Shown here piece after piece: positions 22,313-33,303 of a stretch of 64,000 bases of DNA. Positions within the stretch are counted from its first letter, which is position 1, and every line of letters begins with the position of its first letter. The DNA is from Puccinia triticina (Eukaryota > Basidiomycota > Pucciniomycetes > Pucciniales > Pucciniaceae). Where the stretch lies: positions 6,970,001-7,034,000 of the forward strand of contig NC_070567.1 in NCBI RefSeq assembly GCF_026914185.1, read 5' to 3'. Below the pieces are notes generated by a model. It ran no database searches. It was given only the letters and a program-made list of their open reading frames with translations, and had not been told where the DNA came from. The translations under genes and the position numbers were made by a program.

Positions 22313-24020
22313 ATGGCCAGCAACCCAACCAACAGCTCTTCTAGAGGTACTGGTGCCCCTGTACCCCTTATCGGTGAAGACAATGCCAATCAATCCCAAG
22401 AGCCTCTCTCAAAAGACGAAGAAATGATTGCCTCTGTTGTTGCCAGTCTCATTCCCAAATTCAAAGTTCAAGCTAGCGCAACTCCGATGGAAACAGATCA
22501 AGGTACAGCAGCCCAGGGTGAGTCAACCATAGTATCCTCTCTTCAAACTGAATGCTGTTGGTTGATGAAATTCTGGTTGCAGGCGAGTCCTCCAACACAT
22601 CATCTCAACCACCATCGCTGCCGCAAGACCCACAGCTCTCGGCCAAGTTTATTGTTGAGCAGTCCCGACTGGAGAAGTCAAGTGCCGAAGAAGCTGCAGG
22701 AAAAAAACGAACACAGCGCCGTGTGAAGTCTATAGCCAAGAGGACTACGACCATTCAGCATTTCGAGCCAATCTCTCGAGGGATTCAGTTTTTCATCAAG
22801 TCATTTCTTGGTGGTCCGGATAAGCCACAAGATTTTCCATCACCACCTTCGGAGAATGAGAAGGAAGCCCAGTATTGGATTGAAAGGCGTGCTCAGTTCA
22901 TCTTGAAGCAGCTTGATAGTATTTGTTGCAGTCTGTCCGACAAACCAGTTCTAGAACAAGATTACTTTGTAGCTCAAGCCGAATCTGAAATCCGCAAGAA
23001 TATTAAACCACCTCCATTCACCTCTGCTCCTAAAAAGGGTGACCTTCGAGGCGGCAAGCCAATCAGCCCTCAGACTAGGGGGGACGTGGAGAGAGCCCTT
23101 GCTTTGGCAGGAATTTCCAGAATGACGTTTGATTGGACGGTGAAGCCGATGGACCATTCTCCTTGGAACTTGGCGGTGATAGATGTGATGGGGAAGAAGT
23201 CTGTGGAGTGGCTCAGTACGACCATGAAGATAAGTGAGGAAGAGGCAGCTCAGGCACCAGCGATCATTCAATGATGGCTCCGTGGCAAATGTGAAGAAGT
23301 TCAGAAATTCGGCAGTGTGGACGTGACAAAATTCAAATCTGATAAAAAGTCAAGGTTAGTCAGGGCCCAGTATACCCGATGGCGCAAGAAAGTAAGTTGT
23401 GTACCTCAGAAAAAACGTGGAGTAGAGCAGCCGCACTGATATCCACTATGTACCAGATTTGTGAAAACAGATGCGCAATGGCTGCAAAGCTGTACCCCAA
23501 CAATCATCAACTCGCTGTGGTCCTTGCGGATAAGGATACTCATTCCGATATTGAAGAGGGGGCAAGCGCTTCTGTTCAACCCACCAGAATTCTCCCGGTG
23601 TGGCGGTCCAATTCACTTACAACCATTCTCCACGGCCTTGACAAGATGGTTCTCGCTCAAGCTCAACATCACAAGACGAAATCAGTGAACGATAATGTCT
23701 ATGGACGCTTCAAGTCTTCTCATGGTCATACTAAGGGTATTAATGGAGTCCCTCGCAATCTTCCCACCGATTGCTACTCCAATGCTTGGCGAAATCGGTT
23801 GTGTAAATTTGAACAAGATACAGTCTCTCAAGTGCCCCCTTTCAACATCGAAGATCTTGCCAAAGGAATGGAAAGCCTTGTGACGTTAAATCCTCAGTCT
23901 GGACCAGGACCAACTGGAAGCGCCCAAAATCCTGCACCTGCTCCACAACCAAGCCCAGCAAACCCTCAAACCGGTGGTCAACCAGGCCCGAGCGGGACCG
24001 GATCTATGCATGTTGACTAG
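22313..24020 (+). pseudogene. Unrecognised rust-type protein (family A), one TGA
   Basis: It starts at ATG 22313 (MASNPTNSSS). An intron GTGAGT...TTGCAG (about 22518-22582) joins a disordered N-terminus to QPPSLPQDPQLSAKFIVEQ, a basic run (GKKRTQRRVKSIAKRT), ISRGIQFFIKSFLGG, GISRMTFDWTVKPMDHSPWN and MKISEEEAAQAPAIIQ. A TGA at 23272-23274 interrupts, followed in frame by WLRGKCEEVQKFG and TRWRKK. A second intron (about 23392-23458) leads to AAKLYPNNHQLAVV, TILHGLDKMVL, GVPRNLPTDCYS and a Pro/Gly-rich tail ending SMHVD. Motif order matches the gene at 14957-15955. It lies about 300 bp behind the transposase on the same strand, possibly within the same element. Function unknown. Confidence 0.68.
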
Positions 24021-24217
24021 CCCTTTTCATTTTTGTTTTGTATCATGAAATTTTGGACGGAACAGGAGTGATGTGTAGTTGGAAGCTGTGGTGCTTGTTT
24101 TTTACCATATCTGGTTGTATTTACTAGTTTTTTGTCTTATTGTGGCTGATACGTTGTGTGAAGTCTTTGGTGGCGCTGGTTCAACTCGTGTGATTGTCTG
24201 CAGGCAAGCTAGCTGCA

Positions 24218-24265
24218 GGACTGTGTCACACAAACGTACGGCCGTACGTTTGTGTGACACAGTCC
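24218..24265. repeat. Dispersed palindrome, copy 2 (perfect, 48 bp)
   Basis: The arms 24218-24241 and 24242-24265 are exact reverse complements. The inner 36 bp is the half-sequence TGTCACACAAACGTACGG plus its complement. Confidence 0.95.
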
Positions 24266-24821
24266 GGTGGGTGCAATCCCCAAGTATCAGATGCATGCTT
24301 ATGTAACAGGAGTTAGTGAGGTGAACAATTTTCAAGCCCAGATCCAAATTTTGGGCACCGCCCTGTTGGAAGACAATCCGAAGTCTGCCACAACCCAAGT
24401 GGAACTTAGGGGATTTCTGGACTTGTCCCAGACTTCCAACTGCCTTGTGAATCTCTTGTGCACCCATACTAGCTAAGTGGCAGCTAGGAGAGTGCCTGCC
24501 TCAACCCATTCAGTTTGAATAGCTGATGTGGGCGGTGATTTACTGGTTAAATCCTTGCTTGATCCACAAGACTAAGCGGGAGGCCGGCCTTTGAGTGGGG
24601 TGAGCTTGAATTCAAATATATACAAGATTCATCTAGAAGGGCATAATGATGATGGCACCCACCACTTCTTACAAAGGATTATCCACTATGTGACATAATA
24701 AGCTCTGTGAGACCAAACATATCTAGGGAAGATGCGGTCAAAGGGGTAGATTGTGGGTGCACAAAGGGACAAAAATTTGCACTCAGCGGTATCTGAGGCG
24801 TACCACACTGGGGAGAATTAA

Positions 24822-24829
24822 TATAAATA
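24822..24829 (+). promoter_or_regulatory. Probable TATA box
   Basis: TATAAATA lies 134 bp before the ATG of the next gene, followed by a pyrimidine-rich leader (CCCCCCTTGCCC, CCTCCCTCCC). Confidence 0.45.
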
Positions 24830-24962
24830 GACTCCCCCCTTGCCCATTTGCGCTTCATTCCTCCCTCCCATCCAAAATCCAACACGTCCACTTTCCTCTT
24901 ATCCACAAAAGACTACTCCCTTCCTTCCCATCACACACCTTCCAACTCTCAAGCTTTCCAAA

Positions 24963-27508
24963 ATGACTTTGCCATCACCCAAAAATCCAAGCCCTGATAA
25001 TACACCCAAATTGCAAGACACGGTGACTCCCAGCAACCACGGAACTCCTCCCCCAAGTAAGTACCAGCTATGTATGTTTTACACATACATAAAATCTAAT
25101 TCCCCTCCCTTCTTATACAGCCCAAGCAGTACTAGATATGAACTTCCCCGGCTGTGCAGCACCCCCTGCTCCCATCCTTCCTGCCCCCTCGTTTCAAGAA
25201 TTCTCAAGGAACTCCAACGATCCAACATCGGCTGCCCCACTCAACCCCAGCGAGCCCATCCTCGATATGGAAATTCAACAAATCACATCTGAAGAATTCA
25301 ACCGAAACCTGAATGAAGCCAAGCAAGCCACACGTATATTACGCCGTCTCAAACTGCCGAAGACCACCAAGGAGATAGTGAACACACTTGAGAAGGCTTT
25401 GACTAGCACCAAGCGAAGTGGGTATTTCTCCTCAACTCTCTCCTCGACCATCATCACATCACAGCTTACGTTTCACACACATTCCATTGCAGCTTGGGAA
25501 GAGACTGGTGAAATCCCCGAAGATGAAGAAATTAAGATCCACCAAAGCTCCACAAAAATTCACCCGCCCACAACCTCAACCGCTTCCAAGCAGCCTACCA
25601 GGAAGAAACCAAAAACCCGCAAGGGTAACTCAGTCAAACCAGTCGACTTGTTGAACCCAAAGCCCGATTCTTCACCAACAATCACCGGCCCCATAGGTTC
25701 TGACCAAACAGCACCTCCTTCCCAGCCAGCTCCCGATGTGTCTAGCGGTCAACCTGCTGAATCAACACTCAAGGACGTTCAGCATTTCTTGGACAAACAG
25801 CACCAACATTCTGAAATTCCAGCCGGAGATCAAGGTCAAACCAACGCGCCAGCTGACCCACTTCTGGATCCTTCCTCAGTTCCACCTCCCAATCCACTGT
25901 CTGAGCCAGTACCACCCAAACAGGAGCCAACAACCTCGATCCCTACCTCTCTCCTCCCTAGTCCACATCCACCATCTCAAACACCTGGCGTCCCATCTGC
26001 CTCCACGAGCTCTCTCCCACACGGAAATCAACCACCACAAACTCCTTCCGATGTGCCACCACAGCCCACCACCAGTTCAGAATCTGCTGTACCTACCACA
26101 AACAACCCTCTTGAAGCAGGAGACAAGCTTCCCAACAATACATCCACCCCTCTCACCAACAGCAACCTTACGATCATCAAGTCGGTCGATGTTAGAATCA
26201 AGCTGGTCAAGCTCCATCAGGAACTCGACGGGGTAAAACCCAACTGGAATAAGTATCAGGATATGTGGAAATCTCTATCCAAACTGGTCCAGTTCCGAGC
26301 CAGATCAATGGAAACCGAGGCACCTCATTAACCCTGACTTCCATTTTGCAAGGACATCTTGCTCGTACTCATTGTGGATCAAGAACATTAGCTCTCTGGG
26401 TAAGTTTTTTTGCTGCAGTGTCCTACTCCTTTTTATACATCAGCTTATTTCTTTTCCTTTTTCAGCCCCAGAATTTCTAGGACCATCAACCAATGAGCAG
26501 TGGTACTGTCCCGATATCATCGACTTTCCACTTCTTTCCAGATTTTTGAATAAGGATGAAAAACTCCAGCCCCACGAAATCATCTCACCGTTTGTCAAGA
26601 CACCTCATCCTGAGTCGACTCTTGTCCGGTTCCTTGTCCGGCTTCAAAACCCTCCAGCTAATTTCACGTCCAGCTGGGCCAAGATCGTTGCAGCCTCCAT
26701 CAAACTCATGGCTGAAAACCTTTACAAACCACCGCCACCTGAAACCGCTGAAGATGACAATGAGATCACACAGGCAGTACAAGTCCTTGATCACCTAGAA
26801 AACATGAAGAACTCATCCTCAACATTTGATTCAACTGATGAGAACATCCCAACCGCTGAATCAGATGTTATTCCACGATCTCACTCTGTCGATGTACTCC
26901 ACACCTTTTGTAACATGATTATTGATGTTTTCATGGGGTATGTCATCTTCCAAACACACGGTCTCAGCCAACAACCTCTCACAGGTACCCAGAGGAAGAA
27001 AGTTTCACGTGCAACTCGAAGCTCCACCAAGAAACTTGGCGACTCTGCTGCACTCACCACAAGAACCCAGGGGGATTCATCCTTGACCGACCAGAAGGAT
27101 GAATTGGCTAAGCGACTCCGAGCCCATCAGTCGAGGCAAAACTTTCAACCTCTGATATATTTCTTACTAGCTGGTGTTTGGGGACTCTTCATTTCCTCCC
27201 GGGACCACCGCACTGCTCCTGTCTCGGAATGTATGTCTTTTGTTCAGGCAATGTCAATCATCATGGACAACTCGGTGGCCCAACACACCCCTGAAGAACC
27301 AATATGGAAGAATCTCTCTGCTTATATTGTCCAGCTGTTCCAACCAGCTTTTCAGTCACCAAACAAGATCTCAACACTCCACAAACCACCCACTTGGACT
27401 GAACTTGCCAAAGCCATTACCACCAATTTCCTCAAACACTGGCAACATAAGCAACCCACCAGCCCATTCCTCATCCCCCACTCCTCCTCTCAGATTACTG
27501 AAAAATAA
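24963..27508 (+). pseudogene. Unrecognised protein with a frame shift near 26,250
   Basis: It starts at ATG 24963. Exon 1 (24963-25056) joins exon 2 at 25121 by a GTAAGT...TACAG intron. The N-terminal half contains EEFNRNLNEAKQATRILRRLKLP, a basic KQPTRKKPKTRKG stretch, a long Pro/Ser/Thr-rich linker, and VDVRIKLVKLHQELDGVKPNW. Near 26,250 the coding signal moves to another frame (SSEPDQWKPRHLINPDFHF ... CSYSLWIKNISSL) with no fitting intron. The original frame stops at 26329-26331. A 66-bp GTAAGT...TTTCAG intron (26400-26465) then leads to APEFLGPSTNEQWYCPDI, a C-terminal region with VDVLHTFCNMIIDVFMGY and FQPLIYFLLAGVWGLF, ending at 27508. An alternative intron at 25418-25493 is possible. 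I do not recognise the family. It follows family A on the same strand. Confidence 0.6.
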
Positions 27509-28789
27509 TCTCTGATATATATACCTGCTTGTTTTCCTATTTATCACATGTTTCTTGTTGGCTTGTTTGGTTTTTCAATCCCATGAGTAACACACTCCGC
27601 CTCATGAATTGATTCTTCTCCTACCTACCACATGTTGAAATGCTATTTTGATGATAGATTTCTCGAAGTTGGAATTCTTGGAGCAAAGATTACAACCTGA
27701 TTTGGGTGAGATGAGGTGACCAGAACTGGCCTGACGTTGTGAGTCATTTGCTGCAATCTATGTAAGCCATCTGCGGCAAGTGGTAAGCCTAGCAAACTCC
27801 TGGGCAGCCCCGCACAAAATCTGAAGAGACTTATAACACCTAAGTGAATGCAGATAGAGACTTGGTAGCATAACGACACAAGACAATCAGCTCATTGCAA
27901 GGTCACTGAAAAAAGAAGCTATCACTTGAAACCAAAGGTAAGAGCCAATTCAAGCAAAGATCTGTTGGCGTGACAATCACCCACCTTGCTGCATTTCCGC
28001 CAGTCATCCATACATATGCTGAATAAAACCAACCAAGACTAAAGGTTCAACTGGGGGAGCTGAAGAAAACACCTGTCAGCACCCAAGTCCTCAGCAAGGC
28101 TAAAAAAACTCCAAGCTGATGTCGGATACAACTAGAGGTATAGACAGAGTATGTTGCTGGACTACTTGTAGTTTTTGCCAACACCTAGCTACCCGGGCAA
28201 AGGAGCCACAAGCCTCCACAAAGCTGAGACTAAAATTTCTTAGAGATGGAAAAATTGCAGAAAAAACCAATGTTGAATGCTTCTCACCAGACCCTTGATT
28301 CAACCAGCCAAAAAAGGTAGTCACAGCGCATCAAAATTTCTTGCTAGATTGCAATTGTTACACATTCAAAGAACTGAATCGTTACCATTACCTCAATCAC
28401 TTGTTCCACCTCAAACCATACAATTTATTTATGTACATTGTGTATTTTTGATGCGGCAGGAGGATTACATCAGTAAAGCTTTTGATTCCCTTGGACCTAC
28501 CTGTTGAGAAAGGTTTTTGTCACAAGAAAAAAATTTCTGTCTTGAAAGGGGTCCTCTTGTAGAGAGTTAGTCAACCAATATTAACACAAGTAGACATCAA
28601 CAAAGCATATCATAATTAAAAAAGAATCTAAGACTATCTTATGAATTTGACCTGCACTGGACTGGGGTTTTTTGGGAAGGTGAGAAAACTTCTAGCAAGA
28701 GGTTACAATGACAAGTAACAAATTTAAGTGAATTTCCTATTGGCTACTTCAAACCCAATGTGTCTGGTCAAAGTGGACTTTGCACCGGA
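27509..28789. other. Intergenic
   Basis: No gene or structured repeat recognised. Confidence 0.4.
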
Positions 28790-29877
28790 TCAGATATCAT
28801 TTTTTGTTGAAAATCTTGAATATCTGAAAAAACGCCTGGGTGGTAGCTTCTTTCCTCCTCTTTTCTTTCCCTTCTTCTCTGGCTTCCAATCGTCCACCTT
28901 CAAGTCAAACCTCTTCCTCGGATCCTTCCTGAGAGCATAGAGAGTTGATTCGGAGCGCCCCAAAACTACAAAGACATCAATCTTTCCCCGAAACCATTTA
29001 TCACTTAGTTAGCTTGTGCTTTTTCGGGTATGAAAGGATGATTTTTTGTGTATAACAAACTGACCTTCACCTTGAACACCCCATTTTCTTGGGCAATCCC
29101 TTGTGCACTGCACCCCTGAACCTGTATCCAGTCACCACGCTCCAGCTTCTGAATTCCTTGCAATGTGGTCCCATTCCGGGCGGATAGTTGAACATTCAGC
29201 TTCTAATAAAATTCAAGGAAAGGAATAGGTATTCCCCAAAACAAACAACAATCCTCAGTCAATAATCACAATAAGCAGAATAAGTTGTGATACAGGACAC
29301 ACCTTTCCAAGGGAGGAGTCCAAAACTCTGACATAGCTGTTCCACTGGTTCCCGCGGTTCCAAAAGACCTTCGATACATAAACGCTTCCGAAAACAAGGG
29401 CTTTCTGGACTTGGCTTCCAACCGACACCTCAAGATCCCCCTTATGTGCAATCCAGGAACCAAGTGGCACATCAATTCTTGGATGAGAATTTGCAGATGA
29501 GGCTGCAACGTGTCCGGAGATGAAAACTTGGGTATCTCTATCAAGCAGGAGAGGTGGGAATATGGAGCTGTATGTCTTGAGTACTATATGGAATTGAGCT
29601 GTCTCAGAATCTGATATATATTTAACTACGTTGGGACTGGCAACACAGTTGACCATGTGTATCTCCTTATCAACAATGGTGATTGAGCAGAGTTGGGTCA
29701 AAGACATGTGGATATTACCAACAAAATCAAGCATTGTGAGTGGATATCCGAATACTACTTTTGATTGTGGATTGGTGGATTTGCGAGTTGAAGGATGATG
29801 GCATGAGGGGAATGATTTGTGGGCAAAGCTCCCATCTCTTATAATTTTTCTGAACCACTCTCTTCGTGCACAGAATT
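28790..29877 (-). CDS. Unrecognised protein, beta-rich, possible OB-fold
   Basis: The largest exon runs from an acceptor (TTGACAG) at 29877 to a GTGTGT donor at 29302. It encodes MSLTQLCSITIVDKEIHMVNC and QFHIVLKTYSSIFPPLLLDR, followed by DTQVFISGHVAASS. Exon 2 (29202-29065) encodes KLNVQLSARNGTTLQGIQKL and ERGDWIQVQGCSAQG. A last segment (about 29002-28790) encodes DVFVVLGRSESTLYALRKDP and a Lys/Arg-rich tail. The alternating hydrophobic pattern suggests a small beta-barrel such as an OB fold, but this is only pattern recognition. The phase between exon 2 and the last segment does not fit a GT-AG intron, and no ATG opens the first exon. An upstream exon or decay is therefore likely. Confidence 0.5.
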
Positions 29878-30272
29878 CTGTCAAGAAGCTATTTCACCAC
29901 CAATCCCCTTCATCATTATCTTATGAAAGGCTATCCACCCCCACACCCAGGCAAGAACAAAGGAATTCTATTATGTAAATTATCACAATTGAGTTCTGCA
30001 TCATCCCTTTCAGCTACCTACGTAGCAGCTTGGGCACAAACATGAACCAAACACCAATAAAGTTACTTGTCCCATCACACGCCACATGCATTTGTATGAT
30101 GCGGGGATGAGTGTTGATTTTGTAGTTTGCAGGACAAGAGGGTAATTGACCAAACTTGGCCAACTATGGCCTTTGTCGGATCTACCACCAGGATGATCTC
30201 TTTGGTTCATGCATGTATTTGGCTGTAGAAGAAGAAAATATCTTCCCTGCAAGCGGAGTGGTGCACCCATTT

Positions 30273-30308
30273 TGTCACACAAACGTACGGCCGTACGTTT
30301 GTGTGACA
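30273..30308. repeat. Dispersed 36-bp palindrome, copy 3 (perfect)
   Basis: The half-sequence TGTCACACAAACGTACGG is followed by its exact complement. It is the same core as copy 2; the flanking sequence is unrelated. Confidence 0.95.
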
Positions 30309-32359
30309 CAATAACTTCCACTGGTGCAGAGGAGACCCGTCTCCAGAATCTAATCGGCAGCATGCTATTTTATTCCTTGCCACAAAACCTGGGAGTATTT
30401 ACTGCTCACCTCTTGAGTCTATCAAGAGCATACACACATTATTTTGATCATGTCCACTTCTTTTCACCCTCTGCCTTCTGCCTTAATAAAATGTATGAGA
30501 CCTTTCCTAGTGTAATCATTTTTTACCCACAAATGTTTATGAGCTGAAACACTACACGGTAAACTTTCTTTCATATTATCAAATTTACTTACACAAACTC
30601 CCCATATTTGACATCGGGCCCTGGCAACCCTTACTCTCCACTCCTCTTACCAGACACAACTCAATTAGCAAAATCTTGAAGGCTTGTGTGACTTTGTAGT
30701 TCTTTCAGATTTGGGACATAGCAATGCTTACTTCAGACTGACTCCCTTGAACTCAATGTATGTTGTGACCATGATTGCCACACATTCAGACAGTGAAATT
30801 GAAGCTTTTCAAATATAACAACTCTCTATTTTTTGGCTCCAGAGGACTTTCTCCTTGTAATTATTCTGGATTGAATTTTGTCTGGTTACTAAACTAAATC
30901 AATCATTTATAATTCATCTACAATTCATCAAGACATGATCCATCAAGCAGAATATAATTTAGCTCAATGCGGACCGTTGAATCTTATTCACAGGATAATG
31001 GGGGAACAACACAAAGATTCAACTATCATTTTCTATGGGGTTTATGTACAATGTAACCTTTCGTACTGGATAAACAGTACCCAATTTCTCTCATTTTATC
31101 CAAATCCAAGTTGGAATGAATTTCCAATTGATGGTCTGAGGATAATTTGTGCAAACCCTGAGGCAATACTCCTATGTTCAGCTCTCTTCTTATACTCTTT
31201 GTAAATCAAGACTTGACAGGCAGTTGTGAGCTGGAAGAGGAGGAAAATCCAACTGTCAAGACAGATAGAAGTTCCCATTCGTCTGTAGAAGTCAATCTGG
31301 TTGGGTCAGCTTGCAGCTTAGATGTCCCTTCTTCAGGAATCAGCTGTAATCCAATTCAGGATATTGAGGAGAACCAACATGGAGGGTCCAACTTTTCATG
31401 ATGACCATTTCACCAGAGATTGGGAGTGAAAGCAATGGTTTGGCGCTGCTTGATCAGAAACAGAATGCAGTGGCCACCAATTCCACACCATTAGAACACT
31501 GGCGCAACCTGCAACCTGCGCCCAAAGAATGAAATGGCAAGGAACACACCCTTCCAGTCAGAGATGTGCAGCATGATGTGAGATCAATTTCTATCAGGCC
31601 TTCATCAGCAGGGGCAAAATGCAGCGGGCAATTTTTCACACATTGTCCCCTTGCTCTTCCATACTCCACTCGCACCGCAGGCCTTCTGAAGCTGCATCAA
31701 AATTTTGTGGTCTTCAAGCCGGGAAGAGCCTCCTCTGGTGCTTCTACAGGCACCCGGGGTTTGTGGCATGTTTCGGGGTGTCCAAAGATGTCATGAACCC
31801 CATCCTTGCAAACCCAACCGGTCAGGTTTTTGCCGCAGTCCAAACAAATGCGGGGCAGCCGTTCACCCCCCCAACAACCCGATCCGCCATTCAGACACAT
31901 TGATCCAACTGCAAGTCTTAGGTGGCCCTGCCATGGCCAACCATATCAGAGGCAGCTCGATCAATGGAGGTTAGTACATACTAGCTCGATCGACGATAGG
32001 CTCTCTCCTCATCCTGCTTTTGTTATTTTTTGTCCTATCAATCTATCACTAAGCCCACTTGCCTCCTCCATCCCCAGGCAGCATCAGCGATTGTATGGAC
32101 CAGCAGCGATCGCATACTACTGGTCGTTTCATTCGCTCATTGGTGAACGTTCAGTCTCAATCACCGTGTTTGTACTGTTTCAGCTCCTATCAATCCCTTC
32201 CCTCCAGCTTCCAAACAAATTTGAGATCTAAACTTGAAAAACTGACATTTCTATTTTTTCTATCTGCTCTGTTGCTCCCAAATCTGCCCTGATGAAGCAA
32301 TCATCCTTGCCGATCGATTCAACCCAAACCAATTCGCTGGTCCGTTACCTCAACGTACA
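30309..32359. other. Intergenic or 5' untranslated region
   Basis: Several short frames are present, none convincing. Small 5' exons of the dioxygenase gene could lie at 31930-32300. Confidence 0.35.
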
Positions 32360-33212
32360 ATGAGCCCGCAAGTTGATCGTTTCTCGTCTGGATCGATCGG
32401 CCCTCAACTCGGGAACTTGAACCACACAAGTCCTCAAGCGAATGTGAGTATATTTTCGTTCTCTTTGCTAAGTTGCTTGTCATTGCTCACCACCTCAGTC
32501 AACAACAAACTGATCTTTTTTTCCTTATCTCTTTCATCTCTCCAGCAGGGAATCAGCTCATTCAGTCCACAAGTGCCGGAGCGATTCGACTGGCAGCACA
32601 ATAGCCTTTCGTCTCCCTTGCCCCCCCAGATGGGTTTTGATCCGGACCGCAATCGAGATCGATTTCCAGTTGAGCATCACCATCACCAGCGCCCGATCGA
32701 TCGCTCACTAAGCAGTTCAATTGCGCCCTTCAATCATCGGCTTCACTCTGGCAATCAGCCTGGACCTCCTCTCCCCGGTGCCAGCACACTCCTTCCTGCC
32801 TTTCGAGAGGGTCTTGCTCGTGTACCCGCTCCTCAACCGTCTCTCTCTCATCAAAGCTTGGTAGGGCATCGCACTGTTCACCCCCTTCCTCTCCGACCCA
32901 CCGGCTTCTCACCAATCCCACCGTCCAACACCCAGACGATCAATCACCTGCCCATTTACTCCGCTCCAGCTGGAGTGATCAGGAACTCATCTCTCTCTCC
33001 TCCCGATCACTCCAGCTGGCGATTGCCGATTCCCTTGGTGGGTGTGGTTGCTCCACCCCACTTCACTGCTGCGCAAGCCTCTCTCGGCACAAACCTTCCT
33101 GCTGATTCCGGGTCGGCTTCTCTCTCCTACCCCATTCAAAATGGTTGAGCACATCCCTTGCCACAAGCCACTGATCAATCAATCCCGCCATTACAAATGC
33201 AACTGCCACCCC
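32360..33212 (+). CDS. Possible N-terminal exons of the Tet-like gene
   Basis: A Pro/Ser/His-rich frame (MSPQVDRFSSGS, PERFDWQHN, PPLPGASTLLPAFREGLARV) runs to a TGA at 33146-33148 and continues in the same frame past it to a GTAAGC donor near 33213. An internal GTGAGT...TCCAG intron (about 32442-32546) is likely. It may be the disordered N-terminus of the dioxygenase immediately downstream, but the phase across the 33213-33303 intron does not fit exactly. Confidence 0.35.
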
Positions 33213-33303
33213 GGTAAGCCTTTCACACACTTTCTAAAAGTCATGCTATGTACTCATAACCCGCTTCTACCTACCTCGTTTCTTTTCCAAACTGCTCCTC
33301 TAG

